Below, piece by piece: positions 7,371 through 16,703 of a DNA stretch of 64,000 bases. Position 1 is the stretch's first letter; the number at the start of each line of letters is the position of its first letter. Source of the stretch: Granulibacter bethesdensis (GTDB lineage: Bacteria; Pseudomonadota; Alphaproteobacteria; Acetobacterales; Acetobacteraceae); NCBI RefSeq assembly GCF_001889545.1, contig NZ_CP018194.1, positions 1,152,501 to 1,216,500 of the forward strand. Reading direction: 5' to 3'. The notes under the pieces are model-generated. The model ran no database searches and had not been told where the DNA came from. It was given only the letters and a program-made list of their open reading frames with translations. A program made the position numbers and the translations under genes.

Positions 7371-9530
7371 TCAGGGCTGGCAGTCCGGCAGGGAAACCAG
7401 ACCATCCAGAGCCTCAGCATCAGCCAGAGCAGCGCTTTTCTCTGCCCGACTCAGGCAGGAGAGAGCGTGCATCAGTGTATCGGCCTCCGCAATTTTGACG
7501 CGGGCTACCAGGATGTTGGCGTCGACCGGATCAATACGCGGTCGGCGCGGGGGTGGCAGCATCGCCCGATGTGCGGCCAGCAGGGTCTGGTCGGTACGGA
7601 GACGGAGGACAGCTTCCATCTCCGGAGCATCGGCAAGGGAATGATAGATCTCTCCGGCGCGAACCAGAGCACGGGGAGGATTGCGCTCCTCGGGGATCAG
7701 CAGGAGGCCCAGCCGACGCAGAGCCAGCCCGGCAGCACGGCTTCCGGTCAGGCTGACAAGGGGAATGGCCAGCGTCATGCCTACCACAACCGGCGTCATC
7801 CACAGAAACAGCGGGAAGGAGACGAGCATGGCCGCACCACCCAGCACCAGACCGAAGACGGTGTGCTGCCAGTATGTCTCCATGACAGCGCGCAGCGGAA
7901 TGCTGCCATCGTCCCGTCGCTGTGCGTTCCAGCCGCTATCCCGTCCGGCGAGAATGGAGGCAACGCCCATGGACTGGATCAGCATGGCAATCGGGGCGAT
8001 CAGGCCGCCAATGACTGTCTCGATCAGCATACTCAGGATCAGGCGGATGACCCCGCCGGAGCCGCGTCGGTCGGAGCCATGCAGCATGGTGACGATGCAG
8101 CCCAGAAATTTCGGCGCCAGCAGCAATCCCATCGTGCCGATGAACACATACATGGCGAGCACGGGATCGACGGAAGGCCAGTGCGGGAACAGCGCCCGTC
8201 CCTGATGCGGGAAATACTCGGGCCGCACGAAAATGCTCTCAAGGGAGATCAGGATGCCCAGCACCAGAAACAGCAACCATAAAGGCGCCGTGACATAGGA
8301 GCCGATCCCCATTGCCATATGCACCCGGCTGATCCAGTGCAGACCACGGGCAGGCAGAATCTTGGCATGCTGGAGATTTCCCTGACACCAGCGACGGTCA
8401 CGAATGGCGATGTCAGTGAGAGAAGGAGGGCTTTCCTCATAGCTTCCGGCCAGAGCGGGCAGCATGTGAATGGCCCAGCCGCCGCGCCGCATCAGCGCCG
8501 CTTCGACAAAATCATGGCTCAGCACATGGCCGCCAAAGGGTTTGCGACCGCTCAGATGCGGCAGCCCGGCCTGTTCGGCAAAGGCCTCGGTACGGATCAC
8601 CGCGTTATGGCCCCAGTAATTACCTTCCGAGCCATGCCACCAGGCAATGCCATGCGCGATCAGCGGACCATAAACCCGGCCTGCAAATTGCTGCATGCGG
8701 GCGAAAAGGGTGCGGCCATTGACGATCACCGGCAGGGTCTGGATCAGCCCGATGCGATCATGCTGTTCCATGGCGGCGGTCATGCGGACAATGGTGTCGC
8801 CTTCCATCACACTATCAGCATCCAGCACCAGCATCTGGCGGTATGCACCACCCCAGCGGCGCACCCATTCGCTGATATTGCCGGCCTTGCGCTCGATATT
8901 TTTGGCCCGACGACGGTAGTAGATATTGTCTCCTCCGCCCACACGCTGGCGCAGGGCCAGAAAAGCCTGTTCCTCCTCGATCCACACATCAGGATCGGTC
9001 GTGTCACTGAGGATGAAGACATCGAAAGCCGCCATGCGCCCGGTGGCCTGAAGGCTTTCGTAAATTCCCTGCAAGCCAGCGGTTACACGAGCCGGGCTTT
9101 CATTATAGCAGGGCATCAGAATGGCGGTGCGATGGTGCAGCTCCGGCAAAGGTCCATCACGATTCACACCCAGCCCCAGCCCGCTGTCACGGCCCAGCAT
9201 GGAGGCGAAACCACCCAGTGCGCTCATGAAGGACAATGCGATCCAGGCGAACAGAATCACGAACAGCACGACCAGCACGACGCCGAGTGTGGTTGTGACG
9301 CTGGCATTCAGCACGCGGTTCATCTCATAGGCCGCGCCGATGGTCAGCAGCAGTGTGCCGAGAAAAACGAACAGACGTCGCAGCGCCAGACCACGCGGTG
9401 CGGTCAGTGGCCTTTGCCCGACCAGAGGTCCGGTTGCGGGCGCGTCCAGCCGTTGTACCGGCATATCCATGGGGGATTCTGCCGGGAGGAAGGCGGGCAA
9501 GCCGGTTGCTGATGTGATCACGGCGTCCAA
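7371..9530 (-). CDS. opgH: Glucans biosynthesis glucosyltransferase H (OpgH/MdoH)
   Basis: A protein of about 719 residues. Two N-terminal membrane segments (about 52-105) precede a large cytoplasmic GT2 glycosyltransferase domain with the D-T-T-D, V-L-D-A-D-S and R-R-W-C-Q-G-N motifs (the D,D,D,QxxRW catalytic set). At least four further membrane helices follow. OpgH uses UDP-glucose to make the beta-1,2-linked backbone of osmoregulated periplasmic glucans and exports it. It overlaps the end of opgG, so the pair is translationally coupled. The start is either TTG at 9530 or GTG at 9521, the latter giving the classical 4-bp GTGA overlap with the opgG stop. Confidence 0.93.
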   Translation of the reverse strand: MDAVITSATGLPAFLPAESPMDMPVQRLDAPATGPLVGQRPLTAPRGLALRRLFVFLGTLLLTIGAAYEMNRVLNASVTTTLGVVLVVLFVILFAWIALSFMSALGGFASMLGRDSGLGLGVNRDGPLPELHHRTAILMPCYNESPARVTAGLQGIYESLQATGRMAAFDVFILSDTTDPDVWIEEEQAFLALRQRVGGGDNIYYRRRAKNIERKAGNISEWVRRWGGAYRQMLVLDADSVMEGDTIVRMTAAMEQHDRIGLIQTLPVIVNGRTLFARMQQFAGRVYGPLIAHGIAWWHGSEGNYWGHNAVIRTEAFAEQAGLPHLSGRKPFGGHVLSHDFVEAALMRRGGWAIHMLPALAGSYEESPPSLTDIAIRDRRWCQGNLQHAKILPARGLHWISRVHMAMGIGSYVTAPLWLLFLVLGILISLESIFVRPEYFPHQGRALFPHWPSVDPVLAMYVFIGTMGLLLAPKFLGCIVTMLHGSDRRGSGGVIRLILSMLIETVIGGLIAPIAMLIQSMGVASILAGRDSGWNAQRRDDGSIPLRAVMETYWQHTVFGLVLGGAAMLVSFPLFLWMTPVVVGMTLAIPLVSLTGSRAAGLALRRLGLLLIPEERNPPRALVRAGEIYHSLADAPEMEAVLRLRTDQTLLAAHRAMLPPPRRPRIDPVDANILVARVKIAEADTLMHALSCLSRAEKSAALADAEALDGLVSLPDCQP

Positions 9531-11053
9531 CGGAACATCCAGCTTTCTGTCAGGGGCTGATTATCCCTGGATAATCTGGCGGTGATCTCGACCAGTTTTT
9601 CACCACCGGGGGCCAGTTCAAAACCGATCCGCCAACCGCCAATATCCGGATTGGGTTCGGAGAAGATATTGCGGATTTGTCCGGCAGAGGCATGCACCTC
9701 CACATTCGGCGGCTGGGCTGTGGTGAGGGATTTGACCGCATCGCCGGTGAAGTCGATCACATATTCACGACCCTGCTTGTCATCGGCCAGGCCGGAACGT
9801 GTATCGGCAACCCGCGCCAGCTTGGTAGGCCAGGGCGTATCCCAGCCCCAGTGCATGCGATAGGTGAAGTTGTACTCGCGCTTGGCAGCCAGTTTTTCCT
9901 TAGGCCGCCAGAAGCTGACGATATTGTCGTTTACTTCGTTCGGGGTAGGGATTTCGACCAGATCGATCGATCCCTGTCCCCAGTCACCGATGGTTTCGAT
10001 CCACAGGCTGGGGCGCTTTTCATAGCGCAGGGCGAGATCCTGATAATCGGCAAAGGCACGCTTACGCTGCATCAACCCGAAACCGCGTGTATTGCCATCG
10101 GCAAAGGCGCTGAACTGAAGGTCACGCGGGTTCACCAAAGGACGCCAGATCTGGTCCCCATTGCCGACCCAGATCGACAGACCTTCGCTGTCATGCGCCG
10201 CGGGCCGCCAGTCATCGATGCCTTCGCGGTCGTCAAAGTCGAAATCGAACATGCTGGTCATGGTCGCCAGACCGGGTTCGGTGATATCAACCCTGGGATA
10301 AAGGGTGCTTTCCACATCAAACACCGTTGTATCACCCGGATGGATGGTAAAGCGGTAAGCCCCCGTGGTACTGCGTGTGTCCAGCAGCGCATGAACAACG
10401 ATGCTGTGGCTGTCCGGGCGCGGCTTTTCCAGCCAGAAAGTGCGGAAGACGGCGAATTCCTCGCCTTTGGGATTGCCGGTGCCGATCGCCAGGCCGCGGG
10501 CTGAAAGGCCGTACACCTGGCCTTTCGCGACGGCCCGGAAATAGCTTGCCCCCAGAAACACCACGAATTCATCATAATAATCCGGGCGGTTGATCGGGGC
10601 GTGAAGACGGAACCCGGCAAAACCCAGATTACCGGTTACGCGCAGTTTCTGGTCTTCATACTCGAACAGGTCTGGGGTGAACGCGACAGGGCGCGACTGC
10701 CCATCCGAGACCTCATTGATCTCGACCTTTTGCTCGAACAGATATCCGCGATGGATCAGTTCCACACGGAACGGCAGATTGTCGTTACGCCATAGCGCGC
10801 GGTCTTTCTGAAAGCGAATGCCACGCCACTGATCCCAGTTCAGCTTGCTGATGGGAGTTGGCAGATTGGTGTCGGGGGGCTGGTAGGGCTTCCGGCTCAG
10901 TTCCTCTGCAATCCGCCGCACAGTTGATGCATCGAACGGGGTGGAAGCGGCCTTCTGGGGAGCGGATTCTGCTGCGGCGGGATTGGAAGGGCTGCCGAGG
11001 GCGGCAATCATTGTAAGAGAGGCAGAGCCTTTCATCAGGGCACGACGCTGCAC
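9518..11053 (-). CDS. opgG: Periplasmic glucans biosynthesis protein G (OpgG/MdoG)
   Basis: A protein of 511 residues. The N-terminus M-Q-R-R-A-L-M-K-G followed by a hydrophobic stretch and A-A-A-E-S looks like a signal peptide with a twin-arginine flavour (R-R-x-x-M-K). The mature protein matches OpgG/OpgD along its length (for example F-D-A-S-T-V-R-R-I-A-E-E-L and G-I-R-F-Q-K-D-R-A-L-W). OpgG acts in the periplasm on the nascent glucan made by OpgH. The GTG start at 11053 is supported by an AAAGGAGG ribosome-binding site a few bases before it. opgH follows with an overlap. Confidence 0.93.
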   Translation of the reverse strand: MQRRALMKGSASLTMIAALGSPSNPAAAESAPQKAASTPFDASTVRRIAEELSRKPYQPPDTNLPTPISKLNWDQWRGIRFQKDRALWRNDNLPFRVELIHRGYLFEQKVEINEVSDGQSRPVAFTPDLFEYEDQKLRVTGNLGFAGFRLHAPINRPDYYDEFVVFLGASYFRAVAKGQVYGLSARGLAIGTGNPKGEEFAVFRTFWLEKPRPDSHSIVVHALLDTRSTTGAYRFTIHPGDTTVFDVESTLYPRVDITEPGLATMTSMFDFDFDDREGIDDWRPAAHDSEGLSIWVGNGDQIWRPLVNPRDLQFSAFADGNTRGFGLMQRKRAFADYQDLALRYEKRPSLWIETIGDWGQGSIDLVEIPTPNEVNDNIVSFWRPKEKLAAKREYNFTYRMHWGWDTPWPTKLARVADTRSGLADDKQGREYVIDFTGDAVKSLTTAQPPNVEVHASAGQIRNIFSEPNPDIGGWRIGFELAPGGEKLVEITARLSRDNQPLTESWMFRWTP

Positions 11054-11151
11054 GAATCCTCCTTTCGACAGATATTATCGACCAGTCAGTGAGATAACAT
11101 GGTCCTGCGCGAAACAGGAAGAAGCGGCATCAGACGCGGCATCAGACCCTG

Positions 11152-11170
11152 ACTCAGGCGGAGCCTGAGT
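11152..11170. repeat. 8-bp perfect hairpin after the NYN gene
   Basis: ACTCAGGC at 11152-11159 and GCCTGAGT at 11163-11170 form a perfect stem with a 3-nt loop just past the stop of the NYN-domain gene. No T tract follows on either strand, so it is a possible but atypical terminator. A direct repeat of CGGCATCAGAC lies beside it near 11124-11147. Confidence 0.4.
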
Positions 11171-11189
11171 TCGGGCAGTGGTGTCAGCC

Positions 11190-11780
11190 TCAGCTGCGTT
11201 CTTCATTTCCGTTGCTGCTGCTACGAGTCGCCGCCCTGGCGCGCGGCTCCATCTGTCGCCGTGTGAAAAAGGTGGCGATATCGGCAAGCTCCAGAAACTC
11301 ATCAGCCTGGCGGCGCAGATCGTCGGCGATCATGGGGGGAGAGGTGCGGATGGAAGAAACAACGGACACCCGCACGCCTTTCCGTTGTACGGCTTCGACC
11401 ACGCGTCGGAAATCAGCGTCGCCACTAAACAGGACCGCATGATCAATCCGGTCAGCGATTTCCATCATATCGACGGCCAGCTCGATATCCATATTGCCTT
11501 TGATTCGGCGGCGGCCCGAGGCATCCGTGAATTCTCTGGCCGGCTTGGTAACCAGATTATAACCGTTATAGGCAAGCCAGTCTGTCAGCGGCTTGAGAGG
11601 AGAATATTCTTCCGTTTCAAGAACAGCCGAGTAATAATATGCACGCACAAGTTGAGAGCGGCTGCGGAAAGTTGACAGCAAATTGCGATAGTCGACCTCA
11701 AAGCCTAGGTTCCGGGATGCCGAGTAGAGGTTAGCGCCATCTATAAAGAGCGCTATTCTCTCGGTCGGTAGGAAATGCAT
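11190..11780 (-). CDS. NYN domain (LabA/DUF88) family protein
   Basis: A protein of 196 residues. It begins M-H-F-L-P-T-E-R-I-A-L-F-I-D-G-A-N-L-Y, the start of the NYN (PIN-like) nuclease fold with its first acidic residue at Asp14. Later come N-M-D-I-E-L-A-V-D-M and L-F-S-G-D-A-D-F, supplying the other conserved acidic positions. NYN proteins are predicted metal-dependent RNases; the LabA branch is widespread in alphaproteobacteria without an assigned target. The start at 11780 is chosen because AAGGA lies 11 nt upstream, whereas the earlier Met at 11813 has no ribosome-binding site. The tail (about 170-196) is basic and low-complexity. Divergent from folK. Confidence 0.85.
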   Translation of the reverse strand: MHFLPTERIALFIDGANLYSASRNLGFEVDYRNLLSTFRSRSQLVRAYYYSAVLETEEYSPLKPLTDWLAYNGYNLVTKPAREFTDASGRRRIKGNMDIELAVDMMEIADRIDHAVLFSGDADFRRVVEAVQRKGVRVSVVSSIRTSPPMIADDLRRQADEFLELADIATFFTRRQMEPRARAATRSSSNGNEERS

Positions 11781-11939
11781 ACTCTTGAATATCCTTGGCT
11801 TTTCAAACGGCATGACGAAGCTCAGCCGCGTGGCGCAATCTTTACCATATATCGGCGGTATGCTGACCTTTAAACGAAAATGAAGGACACATACAATGCA
11901 CAAGCCTGCAGCTTACGGCGATTTGATGAGTATATAAAA

Positions 11940-12437
11940 ATGATTTTAATAGCAGTCGGGGCAAATCTGCCGAATTCAGATGGTATGCCTGCCATCGAAA
12001 CCTGTCGTCAGGCGGTGGCGCGGCTGGGTGAGTTGCCCGGTCTGACTCTGGAAGCCTGTTCCCGTTGGTATCTGACAGCGCCAATGCCGCCTTCCGGTCA
12101 GCCTGATTATGTAAATGGTGTCGCCCGCCTGTCCGGTGAAATCGATCCTGAGCGTCTTCTGGTCTGGTTGCAGGAGATTGAGGCGCGCAATGGCCGTGTC
12201 CGTACGGTTCCTAATGCCCCTCGTACGCTTGATCTGGATATTATTGATATGGATGGCGTAATCAGGTCCGCCCCTGATCCTGTTCTGCCGCATCCAAGGG
12301 CGACAGAGCGTGCTTTTGTCCTGACGCCGCTGCGTGATGTGTGTCCGGACTGGATTGATCCCGTCAGTGGTAAAACGGTTGATGCTCTGCTGGATGCGTT
12401 GCCGCCACAGGGAATACGACCGGCTGATTCGGACTGA
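11940..12437 (+). CDS. folK: 2-amino-4-hydroxy-6-hydroxymethyldihydropteridine diphosphokinase
   Basis: A protein of 165 residues of the HPPK family, which transfers pyrophosphate from ATP to 6-hydroxymethyl-dihydropterin in folate synthesis. Seen are the N-terminal V-G-A-N-L strand, the pterin-binding Y-L-T-A-P-M-P-P segment followed by P-D-Y-V-N-G-V, and the catalytic R-T-L-D-L-D-I-I-D-M-D motif (about 107-116) with the following L-P-H-P-R. The start ATG at 11940 directly precedes the conserved core; the ribosome-binding site is weak. It stands just upstream of rpoZ on the same strand but rpoZ has its own promoter. Confidence 0.93.
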   Translation: MILIAVGANLPNSDGMPAIETCRQAVARLGELPGLTLEACSRWYLTAPMPPSGQPDYVNGVARLSGEIDPERLLVWLQEIEARNGRVRTVPNAPRTLDLDIIDMDGVIRSAPDPVLPHPRATERAFVLTPLRDVCPDWIDPVSGKTVDALLDALPPQGIRPADSD

Positions 12438-12485
12438 TCCGTTTCAGCGGAAAGGCTGATCCGCGTCAGCAGATGCCTGCTCCGG

Positions 12486-12514
12486 TTGCCTGGGGAAGGA
12501 GGCTGCTTTATAGA
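12486..12514 (+). promoter_or_regulatory. Putative sigma-70 promoter of rpoZ
   Basis: TTGCCT at 12486-12491 and TATAGA at 12509-12514 are separated by exactly 17 nt, a good match to a housekeeping promoter. Transcription would start near 12521, about 37 nt before the rpoZ start codon. Confidence 0.55.
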
Positions 12515-12557
12515 TACTCCTTCGCTTCAGTAAGTTTGTGTTTTGGGAGGTCGCCGC

Positions 12558-12953
12558 ATGGCGCGCGTCACCGTTGAAGATTGCGTCGAAAAGGTGCCCA
12601 ACCGGTTCGAGCTGGTTCTGCTGGCCGCCCATCGTGCCCGCTGCATCAGCCGTGGCGAGGAACTGACCATTGATCGTGACAACGACAAGAACCCGGTGGT
12701 CGCACTCCGTGAAATTGCTGATGAGACGGTGACCACCACCGGATTGCATCAGGATCTGATGAAGTCACTTTCCCGCGCGCCGGAGCTGGAACCCGCGGAT
12801 GAGGAAGTGCTCGACCTGATCCCGACCGAGCAGAATATCTTCGGCCTGCAGGATGTTTCGGCCGAGGAAGAAGCTCATTCTGGCACGGTCGATCTCTCAT
12901 CCGATGAGATGGAAGCTGCGATCGAGGCCGAACTTGGCGGTCGTCGTCGCTGA
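12558..12953 (+). CDS. rpoZ: DNA-directed RNA polymerase omega subunit
   Basis: A protein of 131 residues, longer than the roughly 90 residues of the E. coli protein because of an acidic C-terminal extension that is common in alphaproteobacteria. The conserved core is [21 protein letters not shown]-x-R-A-R and [11 protein letters not shown]. Omega helps fold and assemble the beta' subunit and is part of a ppGpp binding site on RNA polymerase, which fits its position directly before the (p)ppGpp enzyme gene. ATG at 12558 follows GGGAGG. Confidence 0.95.
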   Translation: MARVTVEDCVEKVPNRFELVLLAAHRARCISRGEELTIDRDNDKNPVVALREIADETVTTTGLHQDLMKSLSRAPELEPADEEVLDLIPTEQNIFGLQDVSAEEEAHSGTVDLSSDEMEAAIEAELGGRRR

Positions 12954-13002
12954 TTGATGGGATGATGGCGGGCAATATTGACGCCTGATTTCGCTGAAAT
13001 CA

Positions 13003-13052
13003 TTGCACCGCGTGCAAGGGACACCCTTATAATAAATGTTCAACGGGTGTCC
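13003..13052 (+). terminator. Two nested-scale hairpins between rpoZ and spoT
   Basis: TTGCAC-CGC-GTGCAA (13003-13017) is a perfect 6-bp palindrome. It is followed immediately by an 8-bp stem GGACACCC (13019-13026) / GGGTGTCC (13045-13052) with an AT-rich 18-nt loop. Neither has a T tract. They could attenuate or separate the rpoZ and spoT transcripts. Confidence 0.35.
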
Positions 13053-13100
13053 TGAGTCGTACGGAGTCTCGTCCGGCCTGGGCCAGAGCGGGGCCACAGA

Positions 13101-15383
13101 ATGACGCAGAGCATGGGAGCCGGCTTTTTCAGCCGCCTGACGCGCCTTCCTGACGGCGTGGCGGGTGAGGTTGGGCAGCCGGCCCGTCCGCGTATCGTGC
13201 GGCAGTTCGAACTGACCGAAAAAGTCCTCAGTTACGCCCCCAATGCTGATACGGATCTGATCGACGCCGCCTATGTGCTGGCGATGCGTGCGCATGGGCA
13301 GCAGGTGCGTGACAATGGTGATCCCTATATCACGCATCCGCTGGCAGTGGCCGATATTCTGGCCGGATATCGGCTGGATGTCGGCAGTATCATCACCGGG
13401 CTGCTGCATGACACGATCGAGGATACACAGCTAAGCCTTTCCCAGATCGAGGAGCGTTTCGGGGCTGAAATCGCCGGTCTGGTCGATGGCGTGACCAAGC
13501 TGACCAGGCTGGAACTCCAGTCCGACCGCACCAAGCAGGCGGAAAATTTCCGTAAGCTCGTTCTGGCCATGAGCAAGGATATCCGCGTGCTGCTGGTCAA
13601 GCTCGCGGACCGGCTGCACAATATGCGGACCCTGCATTTTGTGCGCTCCGACGCGCGCCGTCAGCGTATCAGCCGCGAGACGATGGAAATTTATGCCCCT
13701 CTCGCCGACCGCATCGGTATGGAGGAGGTAAAGACCGAGCTTCAGACTCTGGCCTTCGCACAGCTGGAGACCGAGGCCTACGACACCATCATGGCGCGGC
13801 TGAACTTCCTGCGCGGCCGTGGGGCTGATGTGATCGAGGAAGTGAAGGCCGAGCTTCGCCGGGTATGTGAGGATCATGGCGTCACGGTGATCGAGGTCAC
13901 GGGACGGGAAAAATCCCCGTTCTCGATCTGGGAAAAAATGCAGCGCCGCAGTGTGGCGTTCGAGCAGCTATCCGACATCATGGCGTTCCGCATCGTTGTG
14001 CCGACGCGGGCGGATTGTTACGCCGCGCTCGGGGCGGTGCACGCGACCTATCCGGTGATTGCCGGACGGTTCAAGGATTATATCTCCACCCCCAAGGCAA
14101 ATGGCTATCAAAGCCTGCACACGGGCGTCACCCTGCGGGAGCCGCGCAACCAGAAGATCGAGGTGCAGATACGCACCCGTGATATGGATGACGTCGCGGA
14201 TAACGGCGTGGCCGCGCACTGGGCCTATAAAGACGGGCAGGAGATGCTTCCCAGCGAAGTGCAGCGTTTCCGCTGGGTGCAGGATCTGCTCGAAATTCTC
14301 GACAATTCCGCAGCTCCTGATGAGTTTCTGGAGAATACCAAGCTCGAATTATATCAGGATCAGGTTTTCTGCTTTACCCCGAAAGGTCAGTTGATCCAGT
14401 TGCCGCGGGGGGCGACCCCGGTTGATTTTGCCTATGCTGTACATAGTCAGATCGGTGATACCTGCGTAGGCGCGCGTGTAAATGGCCGTCTGCTGCCGTT
14501 GCGTCATGAGTTGCAGAATGGTGATCAGGTCGAAATTCTGACTGCGCGTGGCGGTACACCCAGCCCGCAATGGGAACGCTTCTGCGTCACCGGAAAGGCC
14601 CGGGCACGCATCCGCCGCTATGTGCATCAGCAACAGAAACAACAGCATGTGGATGAAGGCCGTGCCATGTTGGCGAAGGCCTTCCGGCAGGAAGGGCTGG
14701 ATGGCAGCGAGAAGGTGCTTGAGACTGCCCTGAAAACGCTGAAACAGCCTACTCTGGATGATCTTTATACCGCCGTTGGCAACGGCAATATCGGGCCGAA
14801 GGAGGTGGTGCATGCCGCCTATCCGGAATTGCGGCCCACTGCGCGTGCGCCGCGTATGCTGCATGGCCTGCCGCCGCGTCCGTCCTCCCGTCCGGCTGGT
14901 CGTGCCGAGAGCGGTATGGCTATTACGGGGCTCGTCTCCGGCATGGCGGTTCATTATGCCGGATGCTGTCATCCTCTGCCGGGGGATCGCATTGTTGGCA
15001 TCGTCGCTACTGGCAAGGGTGTGACCATCCATACGCGGGACTGTCCGACGCTGGAAAGCTTTGCGTCTACGCCTGAGCGTTTCATCGATGTGGACTGGGA
15101 CAATGCCATGATGGAACGCAGCAATGAGGGTAAGCGCGGCGATCTTTATACGGGACGTATCAGTGTGATCGCCTCCAATGAGGGAAATGCGCTGGCCAAT
15201 ATCACCAACGCCATCGCCAAGCAGGACGGGGCGGTGATGAATTTAAAAATCGTTAATCGCCAGCAGGATTTCTTTGAAATTCTGATTGATGTGAATGTGC
15301 GTGATGTACGCCATCTCTCTCATGTGATTGCGGGTCTGCGTGCTGCGTCGAGCATCACCCAGGTCGAGCGTGCACGGAGTTGA
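13101..15383 (+). CDS. spoT: Bifunctional (p)ppGpp synthetase/hydrolase (RelA/SpoT homologue)
   Basis: A protein of 760 residues with the full RSH layout. There is an N-terminal HD hydrolase domain (H at 79, H-D-T-I-E-D at 103-108), a synthetase domain with the Y-I-S-T-P-K-x-N-G-Y-Q-S-L-H motif near 325, a TGS domain (F-T-P-K-G, about 427-490), a zinc-finger-like region ([11 protein letters not shown]) and a C-terminal ACT domain. Both the hydrolase HD pair and the synthetase motif are intact, so it should make and degrade the stringent alarmone, as the single long RSH of alphaproteobacteria does. It follows rpoZ, the usual order, and precedes acpS. Confidence 0.95.
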   Translation: MTQSMGAGFFSRLTRLPDGVAGEVGQPARPRIVRQFELTEKVLSYAPNADTDLIDAAYVLAMRAHGQQVRDNGDPYITHPLAVADILAGYRLDVGSIITGLLHDTIEDTQLSLSQIEERFGAEIAGLVDGVTKLTRLELQSDRTKQAENFRKLVLAMSKDIRVLLVKLADRLHNMRTLHFVRSDARRQRISRETMEIYAPLADRIGMEEVKTELQTLAFAQLETEAYDTIMARLNFLRGRGADVIEEVKAELRRVCEDHGVTVIEVTGREKSPFSIWEKMQRRSVAFEQLSDIMAFRIVVPTRADCYAALGAVHATYPVIAGRFKDYISTPKANGYQSLHTGVTLREPRNQKIEVQIRTRDMDDVADNGVAAHWAYKDGQEMLPSEVQRFRWVQDLLEILDNSAAPDEFLENTKLELYQDQVFCFTPKGQLIQLPRGATPVDFAYAVHSQIGDTCVGARVNGRLLPLRHELQNGDQVEILTARGGTPSPQWERFCVTGKARARIRRYVHQQQKQQHVDEGRAMLAKAFRQEGLDGSEKVLETALKTLKQPTLDDLYTAVGNGNIGPKEVVHAAYPELRPTARAPRMLHGLPPRPSSRPAGRAESGMAITGLVSGMAVHYAGCCHPLPGDRIVGIVATGKGVTIHTRDCPTLESFASTPERFIDVDWDNAMMERSNEGKRGDLYTGRISVIASNEGNALANITNAIAKQDGAVMNLKIVNRQQDFFEILIDVNVRDVRHLSHVIAGLRAASSITQVERARS

Positions 15384-15402
15384 ATACACGGATGATGGTG
15401 GC

Positions 15403-15840
15403 ATGATCATCGGCATTGGCTCGGATATCTGTGACATCCGGCGCATCGAAACCGTGCTGGAGCGCCATGGCGAGCGGTTTCTGAGCCGGGTTTTTACCAC
15501 GGCGGAGAGGGCGAAGGCCGAGCGCCGCAATGGCCGCATGCGCATGGGAACTTACGCCAAGCGTTTCGCGGCCAAGGAAGCCTGCGCCAAGGCGCTTGGC
15601 ACCGGTTTTGCCGGGGGCGTGTTCATGTCTGATCTTGGGGTCGTCAACCTGTCCTCCGGCCAGCCGACACTGCGTCTGACAGGCGGGGCGGCGGCAAGGC
15701 TGAGTGCTATTACGCCGTCCGGTATGGGGGCACAGGTCCTGCTGACGATGACGGATGAATACCCGTACGCCTATGCGCAGGTGGTGATTTCGGCTGTGCC
15801 TCTTCCGACCTCTCTCACTGGTGGCCGGGGGTTGCCTTGA
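15403..15840 (+). CDS. acpS: Holo-[acyl-carrier-protein] synthase
   Basis: A protein of 145 residues of the AcpS type, which moves 4'-phosphopantetheine from CoA to apo-ACP for fatty acid synthesis. It shows [14 protein letters not shown] at the start (magnesium-binding Asp8) and [16 protein letters not shown] (the second metal ligand Glu, about residue 58). The ATG at 15403 is 19 bp past the spoT stop and marks the start of similarity. The C-terminus runs about 15 residues past the usual end. It begins the acpS-lepB-rnc-era-recO series. Confidence 0.94.
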   Translation: MIIGIGSDICDIRRIETVLERHGERFLSRVFTTAERAKAERRNGRMRMGTYAKRFAAKEACAKALGTGFAGGVFMSDLGVVNLSSGQPTLRLTGGAAARLSAITPSGMGAQVLLTMTDEYPYAYAQVVISAVPLPTSLTGGRGLP

Positions 15841-15913
15841 CAGGCGGGGAAGCGCCCGGCATCCCTTGCGCCCTATCCATACGGCTTAAAATAATATCCG
15901 GACAACCATAACG

Positions 15914-16672
15914 ATGTCAGAACGCAAATCCGGTTTCTGGAGCAATGTAGTCGTGATCGTCTACGCAGCTCTCATTGCCATTGGTTTCCGGACTTTCCTT
16001 TTCGAGCCTTTTAATATTCCCTCCGGATCGATGATCCCGACATTACAGGTCGGTGATTATCTGTTCGTTTCCAAATATGCTTACGGGTACTCGCATTTCT
16101 CGCTGCCATTTTCGCCGGATCTCTTTTCCGGGCGGATATTCGGCAGCCTGCCGCATCGCGGGGATGTTGTGGTGTTCCGCCTGCCGACCGATACGTCGAC
16201 CAGCTATATCAAGCGCGTGATAGGGCTGCCGGGTGATACGGTGCAGATGCGCGATGGCCACCTGTTCATCAATGGCACAGAGGTTCCTCGTAAGGAACGT
16301 GGGGTTTACACCATTGAGGGTGAGGGCAGCGCTCCGGTACCGGAGGAAGACAAGTTATATGTCGAGGATTTACCCGGTGCGAGCGGGCAGAGCGGGGTGG
16401 ATCATTTGATCCTGAAGCGCTCGGATCATGAAATGCTCGACAATACGCCGGAATTCAAAGTCCCGGCCGGGCATTTCTTTGCGATGGGGGATAATCGGGA
16501 TAACAGTCAGGACAGTCGGGTCATGTCGGTGGTCGGATTTGTGCCTGTCGAAAACCTGATTGGCCGTGCGGAGTTTATTTTCTTCTCCGTGCATGCAACC
16601 GCTCCCTGGTATCAGGTGTGGGAATGGCCGTTGGAAATCCGCTGGAACCGCTTGTTCAGGAGCATCCACTGA
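15914..16672 (+). CDS. lepB: Signal peptidase I
   Basis: A protein of 252 residues. One N-terminal membrane segment (about 9-30) is followed by the catalytic P-S-G-S-M motif with nucleophile Ser39, the general-base lysine at Lys100 in S-Y-I-K-R-V-I-G-L-P-G-D, and the box E motif G-D-N-R-D-N-S-Q-D-S-R near 195. It cleaves signal peptides from Sec and Tat substrates at the outer face of the inner membrane. The single membrane anchor is typical of alphaproteobacteria (E. coli has two). rnc follows after 31 bp, the classical lepB-rnc-era order. Confidence 0.95.
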   Translation: MSERKSGFWSNVVVIVYAALIAIGFRTFLFEPFNIPSGSMIPTLQVGDYLFVSKYAYGYSHFSLPFSPDLFSGRIFGSLPHRGDVVVFRLPTDTSTSYIKRVIGLPGDTVQMRDGHLFINGTEVPRKERGVYTIEGEGSAPVPEEDKLYVEDLPGASGQSGVDHLILKRSDHEMLDNTPEFKVPAGHFFAMGDNRDNSQDSRVMSVVGFVPVENLIGRAEFIFFSVHATAPWYQVWEWPLEIRWNRLFRSIH

Positions 16673-16703
16673 ACGCCGTCCGCTTGGTTCAGATGAGGCG
16701 TCC

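Noticed and set aside
6957-8282. A 441-codon plus-strand open frame
   Set aside because: It covers the PhnA-like gene and opgH on the other strand; no ribosome-binding site or domain supports it.
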